From Amblyornis subalaris (taxonomy: Eukaryota; Chordata; Aves; Passeriformes; Ptilonorhynchidae), in the NCBI GenBank assembly GCA_018881555.1, contig JACAXG010000002.1:20101183-20165182 (forward strand): a stretch of 64,000 bases of DNA, written 5' to 3'. This document shows positions 34,859-47,600 of the stretch, piece by piece. The notes beneath the pieces are model-generated. The model did no database searches. It was not told the origin of the DNA and saw only the letters and a list, made by a program, of their open reading frames with translations. The number at the start of each line of letters is the position of its first letter. Position 1 is the stretch's first letter. Position numbers and translations under genes: made by a program.

Positions 34859-35783
34859 CTGCAGAAACAGTTTCCCAAAAAATTATTATGCCCACACTTT
34901 TGAATAGTCTTTTACAGTGACCTTANCTTGATCAATAGTCCTTGAAATATAAGATGGAGATAAATTTCCTATTATGGAAAGAGGGTTATTATAACTTACC
35001 TTAACAGTTTTCAATCATTTTGATTTTTGTGCATTGCTCTGCCCTAAGCACATTAGCTTGAAAAGTGTCCAGATTTTGGCTCTTTCAAATACATACTTAA
35101 CTATTCTTAACTTTCCAGATTGTCTGACATTTTTCATCAAGGGTTGCAAAAATCTGCAGTCAGTATCCTTATGTTACTTTTCATTAGTTTTATTCATCAA
35201 ATTTTAGCAGGGCAACAGACATCGTGTATCACTTCCAGTAACTAAATGACAATCAAATGAATGATCAATTTAGTGTTGGAACACAATACAACCAAATCCA
35301 ATTGAGTTTTTAAATTCCTGAGAACAGTGTAAGGCAATTCTCCCCCTGAGGGTCTAAGAAAATAAAATGTGTGTGAGGAAATGCTGTAATAAACTGGTAA
35401 TATATTTCCATAGGGGATACATAGGAATTTTCCATACATCCTCCTAGGATGGCAGTAAACCAGACTTAACAGCAGAAAGCAAGACATTTCCATAGTGAAA
35501 AAAAGAATTAGCTGCAGAGCAAGGACAGAAGCACAAGCTCCAGGCTTGATTTTCTGTTGAGAGATGCTGTCAGTTGTGCCCAGGGAGCTGCCCAGGTTGA
35601 ATGACTGATGTTGGCACAGAAGGAAGTTCAGAGCTGTACCAGTCGGTTGGCTGATTGATGGGCGTTTATTCACCACACTGTTAGAGGATATAATGAAAGC
35701 TATGTCTGCATTAAATATCTGTTGGGTCAGTAAGCCACTCTACTTATACAGAAATTTCTGGTGGTCACCAAAAAAAGTGAGTT
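34859..35783. other. upstream of exon 1, no accepted feature
   Basis: Holds one strong minus-strand acceptor (tattttcttag at about 35350) and one strong minus-strand donor (AAG|gtaagtt at about 34998). No open frame joins either of them to exon 1 in phase. Confidence 0.45.
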
Positions 35784-35877
35784 CCTCTTCTCTTCTCTTC
35801 TCTTCTCTTCTCTTCTCTTCTCTTCTCTTCTCTTCTCTTCTCTTCTCTTCTCTTCTCTTCTCTTCTCTTCTCTTCTC
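35784..35877. repeat. CTCTT pentanucleotide array, left part
   Basis: About 19 near-perfect copies of CTCTT, cut off by the assembly gap. Lys/Arg/Glu and Ser/Leu/Phe frames across it are by-products. Confidence 0.97.
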
Positions 35878-36064
35878 NNNNNNNNNNNNNNNNNNNNNNN
35901 NNNNNNNNNNNNNNNNNNNNNNNNNNNNNNNNNNNNNNNNNNNNNNNNNNNNNNNNNNNNNNNNNNNNNNNNNNNNNNNNNNNNNNNNNNNNNNNNNNNN
36001 NNNNNNNNNNNNNNNNNNNNNNNNNNNNNNNNNNNNNNNNNNNNNNNNNNNNNNNNNNNNNNNN
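35878..36064. other. assembly gap (187 N)
   Basis: Run of N inside a pentanucleotide array. The true length of the repeat is unknown. Confidence 0.99.
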
Positions 36065-36112
36065 TCCTCTCCTCTCCTCTCCTCTCCTCTTCTCTCCTCT
36101 CCTCTCCTCTCC
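36065..36112. repeat. TCCTC pentanucleotide array, right part
   Basis: The unit on this side of the gap is TCCTC, one base different from the CTCTT unit on the left, with a single CTCTT-type unit in the middle. Confidence 0.95.
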
Positions 36113-39100
36113 CAGATCATAGTAACTCTGTCTGATGTTTCTGAACATTAACCTTAGCTGGGATAGCTGCTCAGAGCAACTGACTCAGCCTTCACTGCTA
36201 GTATAAGCAGCTAATGATACCCCAGAGACTCCTTACCATGGTGTGTTAGGGTTGGGGACTTAAAGCTTTAAAAGTTCCCAGAACAGCTCCCAGCCTGCCT
36301 GGAGATCAGAAGGCTTTGTTNCTAAACTTGCCTGAGATAGCAGAAGTTAGGTGTACCTGTAACAGTCCAGTCCAGCCATTCTGCCTTGAAGGAATTAACA
36401 ACTTTCAGATAAAATCTAGATTGTCATTTGAGGTGTTTTGTTTTTTTCCACAGTGTTTCCAGCTTTAATTTGCTCAGTAGTGAGCTTACAAAGACACAAA
36501 CCAACAGTTGTCTTGTACAGTTTGCTTTCCATGACTCGTTCAATTGGCAAACTTAAGGCACATTTAACACAATGGTAATGGTTCCCCTTTTCACCATAGC
36601 CTCATGACTGGAGCATCTGGGATGCAGGAAATATCTGCTCAGATTCTCTCTTTCCTGGAGGGGATTTGGACACTCAAACCTCATCATAGTATCTAGAATT
36701 AGTACACTCTGAAGAGGTGAGAGGAGGGAAAAATCCTTCTTACTTTGTACTTCTTACATTTTTCATTCCTATTTCATTTGGNGTCTTGAGGCAAATGATT
36801 CTCCTTACATACTGCATATAAACGTTGCAATGCTGAACATGCAGTTCTGAGCTGCATTTAATGCCAAATACCAGCACAGAGAACAGAGGAAAAAATAAAA
36901 CAAAGACATTTTCGTTCCTTCAGCATATGTTCCTTCAGGTTTCTAAAAGCTGAGATATAAGATGCAGGTAATCACTGCAAAAGTAGGTGGATGTTAGTAA
37001 CAAGGAAAGTACAATACTTGTTCAGATGTGCTTCAAGGTTTTGTTAGTGAAGCTGCCATATGTTGAAACATGTCTGTCTTTGCATCTGGTCACCAATATT
37101 ATTCATCTAATTTGGAAGGGGAGAAAAAACAAACCCAAGGCTTTATGCAGGAGGCCAGAAAACCAAATTCTGGATATCAGCCATGGGATTGGCAGTAAGA
37201 TTGTTCATACTGGAAGGGTCTGTTGGGGAAAATGCTGCACAAAATGTAAAGGAGAGATGGTCCATTGGCCTGGAGACCTTACTGTTTGAGGGGAAAGAGC
37301 AGAGGAAAGTTTCATTTGTATATAGCTTTTAAACTGTTGAATAAAAAACCCATNATACTTATTTTTTGATGAGGTAATAATTATAACCAACAGAAGTAGG
37401 AATTAAAGTCATACCAGTTGCTTCCCTTTGAATTTGCATATAAAAGATTTGTAGATGTGACTGATAGCTATAATATCTATCAGCACATACAGCTGCAAAT
37501 CTACCTATGAATTAAAAGCTTTCTGACTGTTGATGCGAAAGACCACTGTTACTTACTGATTAAAAGCACATCCTCAGTTGTTACCTTCTTGTGGCTTTTG
37601 GTTCTTTTATACCCTTTAATTGTCATTGTATTGTCATGGTATGTCATGGTATTGTCCCACATACAAAATAAAGAATTTATTTTCATGATTATATTATTTT
37701 AAAAGGGCAAGAAAAATGCCATCTCATTTATGTTTAAACAAGGTGCACAGACAGTATGTTAATAATACACTGAGTCAGAAGATATTAGTATTGCCTTTCC
37801 TGAGAATTAAAAATTGGATGAAAGAATGAAAAATCACTGGGAAATAATAAAATATGTACTTAGCTACCAGCCACTAGAACTATACAGTATAACCACATTC
37901 AAGTCAGAAATTTCCAAAAAGAAATCTCAACCCCTCTATCCCCTCCAAAGCTGGAGGTCAATTGCATTGAATGATGTGAACAGACAAAATGGATCACCTT
38001 TACATATACCACTTTTAAACTATAAACAAGTACCTCAGCAGCATCATTTCAGTTTACAATTTCTTGCAAATTAACTTCCCAAAGCTTCCTAAAATAGTTA
38101 AATGACTCTGACTGAGACCCTTGAACTGTGACATGACGTGGATTAAATCCAGCTAGTGATATCAAATTGCAGAGATATCTCATCCCTTACCCGTGACCTT
38201 CAAGGAGCCGAGTAACTTGTTTGCATTTTTGTTTCTTTTCACTTAGAGCTTTGTATTAAAATAAATTAAATATGCATATTATTACCTTTAAAAACACAAA
38301 TGACCCTTAGGTGACTTTGATCAAAGTGGTTGCTTTCAAGGAGGTGTAGAGATTTACCCTTGCAGGTACTGTCACTCTTCCAGTATTTTGTTCTTGCTTG
38401 TGTGAACACTCGTACACAGCAGGCTGTGATANCAGAATGGATAGAAACTTACATGAGAGTTAAAGGAAGAGTTAAAGGAAGGGATATATAACTCTCTGAT
38501 AATGTAGTTGCCTTTGTAAAAAAATTTGTAAAATAACATTTGGGCCCAACTGAGAGAAAGATGTTTTATCTTTATCAAACTCTAACATTTAATCCCATCA
38601 ACATACGCTAAACACACTCTGTGAGAAACTTCGAAGTGGTGGCACATGCCACAGAGTGTTTTCTCTAAAATGTTTTCTATATTTGAGATTCGTGTTATGA
38701 GAATATTTTTTTANGAAATTATTTTTTTATGGTTTTTCATGTATTATGTCCTTCCCAAAAGAAAATAAGTGGAGCCAGAATCCACCAGCACAATCACTAA
38801 TAACGTGAACTAATATTTGCAGAAAAAGTAAAGAAATATCCCAGAATGTTTCTATTTCTCCATTGTTGGCCTGAAGTGAAGTGTACCGAATTACACTTGA
38901 TATCCATTTCTAATTAGAGAGGAGCAACTTTCTTTATCTTCAAGGCTTTTGGAAGTTTGAAATGTCCTTAATAATGTTCATTTAACCTCTGTGAGGTCAA
39001 AAAAAAAAGAAAAATAAGGGAGATCATCCTCTTCTGCGAGTTAACATCCAGAGGAGGAAGGTGTATGGGAGTACACACTGCTTGCATTTGTTCTTTCAGC

Positions 39101-39295
39101 TCACTGCCTTTCCCTCCATTTTTGTGTTGCTTCGAATCGCCTTTATTTGTTGACTTCTACACATACACTGAGGTATGGAGAGCCATTCTCATAAGGACAA
39201 TAGATACAGAATGTTTGACAAGATAACTGTCGCTTCATTTGTACCCATATTTGATTATGACAGATTTGAAAAGAAATATCATTATGGTTTCTTAC
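36113..39295. other. non-coding, likely intronic; nothing recognised
   Basis: If the 39.3-kb candidate exon is real this is intron. Contains a small tandem copy of gagttaaaggaa at about 38457-38480 and an imperfect attgtcatggt repeat near 37620-37650. Confidence 0.42.
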
Positions 39296-39341
39296 CTCTG
39301 TTTACTTCTCATATGATGAAATTCTGCATTGCTTTTTTTTT
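39296..39341 (-). CDS. candidate upstream exon of the same gene
   Basis: 46 bases between acceptor ttatttcag and a good donor (CAGAG|gtaagaaac). Two bases, 14 codons (KKSNAEFHHMRSKQ), two bases, which completes a codon with the first base of the exon at 34858. The fit in phase supports it, but the short length and A-rich start make chance possible. Confidence 0.36.
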
Positions 39342-41798
39342 CTGAAATAATTTTATCAACCATTCTGTTATTTTTACAAAGAGTACACACAAATGTAATG
39401 AAACTCTAACATATTTATCTAATAAATTGTCAAAAAAGTTGGAAAAAAACCCTAATCCGTATTCAATTAGCCTTTATATGCAAATCAACAATGATGGACA
39501 CTAGTTTCTTTATATGACATAATGCAGAAACACTAATTTTATCTGGAATACAACCAAAAGTCCCTGGGATGCTTATCAAGAGTCTTTAATGGAGAAAATG
39601 ATAATTTTTTTTATGCAAACCAAACAAATATCAGTTGTTTTCACAGCTCTGACCTAAGGTCTCTCCTGCTGTATCTTACAGTGTTTTTAATCTGTTTTAC
39701 TAGACCCAATAGCAGGTGTGAGACAATTGAAAACAATGTAAAACTGAATTGTTTCTTTCACTTCCATGAGAACTTCTAAAATGTGCATTCTTGAAGAGGA
39801 ATTTGTTCAAAGTCAACATTACTGTCATGCTAAGAGGCTGTTTGCCACAGATGAACATTTGTCAAGGTCATGCAAAGCCTAAACTGCCAAAGCACGTGCA
39901 CAAACTTTCGAAAGAAAAAAAGCAACCAGCAGACCTGAAAAAAAAGAGTGTTATTATACAAAGCTGATAATTTTGGAGTGAAACTTTTTCATCTTTATTG
40001 CTAGGAGGCAGGAAAGTGTGGTTGCTGAAATATTCAGAACAATCTTGATCTTTTGAAGATGCAATACAACTGGTTGATGCAATGCCATTGGTGCACAGGC
40101 TGCAGAAGCATGAAAGGTTTCAACTTGTGTAAGGAGGAACCCAGCTACACAACATTCTGCTTTTTGAAAGGCTCTGAATGGTTCAAAAACACAGAGGATC
40201 TCTTATGAGGAAAAGCGGGAATGTGATGCTCTTGACGACCAGTTCACAGCTGGTCGAGCTCTTTGGCCTTGTGAGCTTCAGGTTCCACACTCCATATGTA
40301 ACTGCACAAGCTCTGTGGGATGCATACAATTACAAATGTATACAAATGCAAATGTACTATAAATGGATGTGCTTGGACTGGATCTCGGCTCATTCCAAAT
40401 TGTGTCTAAATGTGTCAAAATTGTGACTAAGAGAGGTAGAATGGTGTTGAGCCATGTGGAGAGTTGCAGGTGAAATGAGCCAGGCTAGGGGTGGCCCAGC
40501 TCAAAAGGAATGACAAGAGCAAAAGGTGACATGTTTCCAAGTTGCAATGTAGATCTGACACATGTACTCACCAAAAAAAGTCTCATTCATGCTGTACTAC
40601 TACATGCAATGTACTACAGGTATATTACCTTCTGTCTGAGTCTCAGTCTTCTTCTATGCTCCATATAATATTCTCATCCTGTTTCTTTGGACCCAATGAG
40701 GTTGCAGGCTAAGCAGCTCTTTCAAGGCTTGTTTGGACCTCTAGGAAAACATATGAGAGATTTTCCTCTGCTAGAGGAATAAGAATGGGAGTAGAACATA
40801 TAGATGCCCACTGACCCAACAGATGAAGATGTCAGATGTACCCATCACAGAAAAGAATGTTGGAGCACAGAGGGATTGGAGCAAATATTTCCATGTTTGA
40901 GGAACAGGAGATGCGTTTTTGGTTTGTTTTGATTTTCAGGCATTCTTTTAGTAATTTATGAAACAGTCACTGGTGCTGAATACACTAACTGCTCTGTGCC
41001 CTTCTTTGTAACATTTACTTTTTAGCCTGTGGGTTTTCATTAAACTACAGTTCCATTCAGCTGTATTTCAAATATAGTCCAGATGACTGTCCACTGCAGA
41101 CTGTTAACTAAAGAGCCAATAAAATACAATGTTTAGTCAAGCTGGGCCATTTCCATTAATCAGACTGCATAATCTTCTAGTAACAAAGTAATGCTGATTT
41201 TATAGACTACTTACATGAAGCCTAATAATTCCCCATTCAGCTTAAGCTAACATATATTTTAGTATGGATTATGTTCTCATAGTTAGAAAGAGAAAATGGT
41301 GGTATTTTCAACATAATTGATACTGACAGGAATTAACAGTTCCTTTCCATTTGCTTTTATTCCAAAGATTACTGTATAAATGAATTGCTTTCACATTATA
41401 TAGCTGAGTTGGCTCAAACATTCTGACTCAAGAAACCCCTTTGTGCTAGTCTTGAATCTGTTTCTCATAGACAGAAAGACACTGAAGTTTCTATCTGTGT
41501 CTGGCTAAAGCAATTCAGTACTGTTCATCTGTCATATTTCTCACAAAACTTTTGGCAAGTTCTTTGTTATTATCTTTTCTTCTTGCATCTTTCTTTCATT
41601 ATTTTTCAATAAACCATTTGAGATAAGAAGATATTTTGCTCTCCATCTCTCCAGCAATGTTCAATCTATCAAGATATATCTACAAACTGAATAAAAGAAT
41701 TTTCTTAGCTATCATCCATATCTGTTACACTACAGACATCAAAATAACCAGAAAGTTCAGAATGATCTTTTCTTTATATGAAAGTTTTAAATCTTCTT
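39342..41798. other. non-coding, nothing recognised
   Basis: No exon or repeat supported. A plus-strand frame at 40178-40426 has no motif and no splice context. Confidence 0.42.
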
Positions 41799-41858
41799 AA
41801 TAATGATAATAATAATAACAATAACAATAATAATAATATAATAATAATAATAATAATA
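41799..41858. repeat. AAT trinucleotide microsatellite
   Basis: About 60 bases of AAT with some AAC interruptions. Confidence 0.95.
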
Positions 41859-42703
41859 TCTGCAAAGTTAAAACCTCTCAATTACAAAATCTCTNATGTT
41901 TGCATTTACAGATCCATACACACTTTGGTTTGAGATTTTATAGGCAAGAAGCAGAATGTGTCAATTTAATTTTCTCACCATTGGCTTTCTAAATACAGTT
42001 ATATCACGAACATATGTATTTTTTCACGTAATTATAATTTCTCAACTTTCATTGCAGTGGCATTTGAAAATAATCATGGACCTATTGGCTATTTTTCCAG
42101 ATGTCATACGAAGTTAGGATACCTTTTTGTATTTACAGACTAAATTTTTCATACGTGTCTTCAAGCACATCAACCTATTCCAACATTACGTTAGGCAGCT
42201 ACCTGGGGTGGCTGGATTACTTCTCAGGGGTCTGTGAAATGCTACCAAAGAAAACAGGTTTATTACCAATACACTTCATCTCTACAGGGAGCCATAACTT
42301 AATCTGGAAAATAAAAAATGTTGAAACAGGCAATAGTTCTGCAATGGCTGACAGAATGGCATGTACAACAAAATCTCTCATTATCTTCCTCAAACTTTAG
42401 TCATTGCTTCCTTATCCATAGACTATTTTCTTGTGCAGATTTGCCTGAGAAGCACATTGAAAGTGTTTTCATACTATACACTGCTAAGATGATGTGCTTG
42501 TAAATACAAATTATTTCTTCTCTATATAAATTAAATCAGCATTGATGTCACTTCAATTTTTTCTTTTATTGCTACAGAGACTTAGCGATTGAAAAACTCT
42601 AACTAAAATGAAACTGATAAATGATGTTCAATTTTTAGTACGAAAAGGCGACAACCACTTCCTGAAACTATTTGCTAACATATAACAGTACGTAAAATTG
42701 AAA

Positions 42704-42739
42704 ACATATACATATATATATATATATATATACACACAT
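42704..42739. repeat. TA dinucleotide microsatellite
   Basis: catatacatatatatatata continuing as TA and then acacaca. Confidence 0.95.
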
Positions 42740-42867
42740 AGTTGAGCAAATAATAGGTACACAAAAATACTGAGTAGTGAAGGATCGTCTTATCTAAAAA
42801 AACAAAAGAAAGAATTAATATGAAACAAAGATTGCCCTTTAGCTTCTTCTTTGCTAGGTGAAGTCCC

Positions 42868-43020
42868 AGCTCCCTCAAGCTCTTTCTGTAGGCCATAGGA
42901 CCTAAGCCTCTGATCACCTTGTTGAGCCTCCAGCCAGACCCTACCCCACATACACCTTGCACTTGGGGACCCAAGGCTGGGTACCATATTTTAGACATGG
43001 CTTCACCAGTGTCAAGCATG
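42868..43020 (-). mobile_element. CR1 LINE internal fragment, minus orientation
   Basis: On the plus strand ccctcaagctctttctgtag, then cttggggacccaaggctggg and catggcttcaccagtgtcaa are the complement of the CR1 ORF2 region just before the 3' end (sense: tggtgaggc...tgggtccccaagt). It is diverged and truncated at both ends. Confidence 0.72.
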
Positions 43021-44604
43021 ATTAGCTACAGGGAAAATAATTTCTAAAATTTACTCTTATGCTAGAGAAATATTAGCAGCAGTATAAAAAAGCTGGGTAC
43101 CTATTATCTTATAAAAGGCTTAATAAGAGATTGAAATACAGTTCTTTCAGTTTGTACTTGCAATAAACTTTTTCCCCCAATAATCCAGGCAATTTAGCAT
43201 CTAAATATTTCAATTCACAAGCAATGCCAGAACTACTATAGAAATTGTATGGGACACATGAAGCTCAGAGGGGTAAGGAAAAACTTCCATGTTCTCCTTA
43301 CCATATTCCAGCCTACCTCAGGTTTTGACTATGTGGTGGCTGAATATGCCAGTAGACCAGAGATTTAGGCAGATTAGCTTTGCTCCACACAGGATTAAAA
43401 ACTCATGTATATTAGACCAATCTTATCTCTGAGAACTGATGCAAGTTTAAAAGGTCCACAACCTACCAGATAACTTGAGTGTTATTATAGTATACACAGG
43501 GCTTTAGACAGCGAACATTCTCTGAAACATCTTTGCTCATTTTGGAATTGTGGTCACTTGCTGTGCTCGTCCAAAGCTTCTTTTTGTGTCATCCCAATAT
43601 GTGAGCTTGTATCCTTTACAACTGGGACATTTTTTGGCTGTGCCAGATTAGGTTTTGACCCATTTAGAAGCATTTTTTCCATGAGTTAAATACATTTCTT
43701 ATAGCTTAGCTTTTACTCAGTGATGTATTTCAGAAGAAAGACTTAATCCTTTCCTTTAGATTGACTGTTGTGTTCAGTAACATGCTGTTTTAGTAGAGTG
43801 TGTTCAAACCTAATGCTCAGCTGTATGCTGTTTTAATGAAAGCTTTGAGGTTCTTTGGATAAAGAATCTGCAGTACTGTGTACAAAATAAATCTGTCCTT
43901 TACATATTTCAGAATTATGTAAGTACATACTTGATCTCAGGAAGGTGAAAAAGAAAACTTCAATATTACTTAGACAGCTGAATAGTTATGCAACTATTGA
44001 GATAGGTATACAGAAAGTATAACTCCATGAAAGTATTTGTGATAGCTTGAAATATTGAACCATGATTTGTCACTAATATTCCAGTGCTTTTAAACATTGT
44101 TTCTCACTCCTGTTCATACTCTTCTGAGACTTCATAATTCAGGTTTATTTTTCAGGTCTGTATTATTTTATTTGTCTTCAAGTTACTGGCATCTAGGTAA
44201 CTGGTTTGAACTGTATTAGTAGGAAAGAGAAGCCTGATTTATTTTTTTTCTGAGAAGAAGAGAAATAAGAAGAGTAGGAGGACAGATGTCTCCTTTCTCT
44301 CCCCTTNCTCCCCCTCACCCCCCCATCATTTCTCTCCCTTAAGGAAAAAAATCTTCTACTTCATATTTCTGAAAAAGCCATACAAACAATATTTCTTTTC
44401 CACACAGTTCTGAAAGCAAAATGAGAAAGTTACAGGACTGGTACCTATTTATAGCAAATTTAGATGGGGAATACATATAAACTTCTAGCTATGATTTCTT
44501 TACTTTTGTACTCCACTATTTTTAACTGGGAGTAGAGTCATTCCACTGAACAAGAGTTCTTACTTGTCTTTNTTTTAGGTGATACATCACCCGTAGATTA
44601 ATAC
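43021..44604. other. non-coding, nothing recognised
   Basis: AT-rich, with a C-rich patch at 44307-44330. A good-looking minus-strand donor at about 43302 has stops in all three frames upstream and was rejected. Confidence 0.42.
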
Positions 44605-44642
44605 CTGTTACATATACAGATAACTTGATTGGGTAGAAAAAG
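44605..44642 (-). CDS. candidate upstream exon of the same gene
   Basis: 38 bases between a strong acceptor (aaacttcttttcag) and donor AACAG|gtatta. In the frame that joins the 39.3-kb candidate it gives FFYPIKLSVYVT. Both ends match in phase. It is too short to be judged on coding character. Confidence 0.33.
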
Positions 44643-47600
44643 CTGAAAAGAAGTTTGCCATCAGCTGACTTGGATGGTTCCAAATTAACTGCTTTTAATA
44701 GCAAAAACAGAGTAAACCAGGAGTGAGAGGTTTTGTTTATTTCTGNTTTTTTGTTCTTTTATTTTTGTTTTGGTTGGTTGGGGTTTTTTATTATTTCTTT
44801 GTTTGCTTCTCCTTTAGTTCAAAGCTTAGACTTACTTTCTACTGGTTTTTAATAGGGAAGAAATCCAGTTTGTGACTTCTTTGAAAAAGATGTGGTAAGG
44901 TCCCTTGACACCTATGAAAAAACATTTACTAATGCTGGAAAGTGAAAACACTGTGAAGAGAATCCAGAAGAGAAAAAATCATTCAAGATCAATAGTCTTT
45001 ACAAAGTCCGATCCACCATGAGAAAAGTATTGAATTAGCTTGGAAGAAACTCTATAAAATCCTGGTATGAACTGTAAGTTGTCCTTATTGAACAATAAAT
45101 TGGTACAATAATGCTCAGAACTGAGACAAAACAAGCAACTATATCAATCTACTGCATTCATTTGTAAACTAATCTACCAATATTGCGCCTGGCGATCTGT
45201 TGATATCAGAAAATGTGACAATAGAGTGCAGACAGAAAACTTGGACATAGGTAGCTAAATATGTCAAATTTTGTGCTGTAAAATACCATAGATGTGCTCT
45301 GGATGTGCTTTGGGCCATGCATGACCCAAAAGCAGAACTTAAGAGCTTGTCTGAACTGTTGTATTTATTAGTAGTAGTATTAATATTAGTATTAATTCTT
45401 TTAACAGTGAAATGAAGATTGTAAGAAGGCATTTTTTTTTTCAACCTGTAGCTATCTCTATTTTCAGTTTGTTTTGAATCAGGTCCATTTTGCCCGGGAG
45501 AATTAATTACATACCAGGAACACCTAACACATGTACTGTTGATGCTTCGCTTCCTCATTGGACTTTTGATTTGCTGCTGAAAATAACAGAATCATAAGAG
45601 CAGGGGGAGCTTCTTCCTGTGCCTCTACAGGCACTTTCTGGTCTTGTTCCATGGCCAGAATATGTGAAATATCAGTTTATCCATCAAAACTGCAGAAAAA
45701 AATTATGATAATCCAGCCCTGACTGGATGTTTAATTTCACCCCTTTCCAAACTTCAGCAAGGAGCTCCCACTTTTCCGTCAGGACACATATTCAAAACCC
45801 ATGGAATCAAAATAAGATCCTCTTCCAAAATCAACATTTCCCTTTGGAAATGGCCAGGATTTCTTAACTAGCAATCATTACTTAGGCATGATATTTTTCA
45901 AATTATCATGCTAAAATACACAGGGAATATCCTCACACATGGAGCCTAATCTTCCTCCTGTCAATGCTACCTAGCCAGAAACTGACTTCTTCCCTGCAGC
46001 CAACTCAAACAGTCATCATAGACCTGGTGGTTGTGTTTTCGGCCAAGATTAAATTGACCAAAGTGTTTAAAGAAAGCTGAGCTTGTATACAAAAGCATTT
46101 GGACAGAGCACCAGCAAAGTCAAATGTTGACATAAGCAGATGGCTGGCTACCCAAAGACTGTCTCTGAAGTTCAGTTTTGTCTTATTTAGAATAGCTTCT
46201 ATTTTGAATTTGAAGCATTCACAGAACAATACTTATTAGATATTAATTTAAATTAATTTACAGCAGGGGGAAAGTTCTCAGTCTACATGTGACTAAAATG
46301 TGTCCCATATTCTGACTTCCTACCTACCATATACATTGGAATTTTCTTTGGTGAAACCAGTGACCAACATAACCATAGCTGAAATCCCGGTCAGTATCAG
46401 ATTTTTAGCCCTAAAATTTTGCTACTAACCAAGACACTAGAATAACATTTGTAGTATTCCCTGATAAACTGTTTTGAATTTTATGCATAGCTTATTTTTA
46501 ACAATTTTATTTTAGCAGATAAATAATAGCTGAATTCTAGAGCAATTAAATTCTACCCTTCAAATAAAACAAGTTTAATAATAGCTCTGCAAGCAGTGAT
46601 TCAGGCACTATGTGTTTTGGTGGTGTGAGGGGAGGGGACGCAGGCTAGTGTGTGTCAGAAACAAGGGCATGCAGTCGGCAGTGTAGCATTATCTAGTATG
46701 TATCTCTAGATAAAGCCAGACCTAAAGTCATGCCTAAAGCCTCTTCACAGTCACTGTGGTTTTGGTGTGCAAGTATACAGGTAAGGCTCTACAGGAAATG
46801 ATGACATGGGGTCAGTACATGAAGTGAGAGAAGGGATGAAATATTGCCAAGTAACAGACAGTGGCGGGGTGGAACTGGGGTGAACAAGGCCATCTCAAAG
46901 GGACATTTGCTGAGGAAACTCAACAGCTTTACAAGCATCTTGAGAATATATAGTTAATGGACAGGCAGTTTGTCCAGAACTAAAAATCCCTGTGATCTCA
47001 AAGGGACAGAGCAAGACACGTGGAGTTCATACTTACAGAATTCATATTCAGCTGTAGTCCTACAGCTTTACTTTCATCTGGAGAAAGGCAAATTCCCCCA
47101 CAGCCTTACCTTCCCTGTTACAACATAAATGAGGCAATAAAGATTTAACACATTCCATAATTAACTCAGAGGCCAGTAGCAGTCTGAAATGAGTGAACTG
47201 AGATGGACACTAAATGATGGGACTTTATAGTTATTACTAACTTGATTTGTAAGAAATGACTAAACATGATTCAGGACCATGAAAGTGATATATAGCTTCA
47301 TAAAGTGGTGCATTGACACAAGGGAACAATAAAAGTCTTTCCACATGAAAGATGACACCAAACAAATGTAATGACTGGCATTTCTTCCACAAATCCTGCA
47401 GCTTCAGTATATATACTCTGTTTATAACACAGGTAAATAAAGATACATATTGGTAAAGCTGTAAATAGAGTTGTGTACTTCAAAATGCTGCAATGGTGTA
47501 CTTGCAGGTTTATCATTCTGCAAAACTCCCATTCAGTGTCAGGGACTGTAGAGAAGCAAGACCACTCCATACATGGACATTTAGATACGTTTTGGTAGCT

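Noticed and set aside
34998..35060. Consensus minus-strand donor AAG|gtaagtt upstream of exon 1
   Set aside because: All three frames contain a stop within about 25 bases of the donor and no frame joins exon 1.
35242..35676. 144-codon minus-strand open frame with a strong internal acceptor
   Set aside because: No donor gives the phase needed by the exon at 34858. The frame simply ends in a stop.
35740..36151. Open frames across the N run
   Set aside because: They are artefacts of a pentanucleotide repeat and unknown bases.
43303..43380. Minus-strand donor ATATG|gtaagg with an upstream acceptor
   Set aside because: All three frames between the acceptor and donor contain stops.
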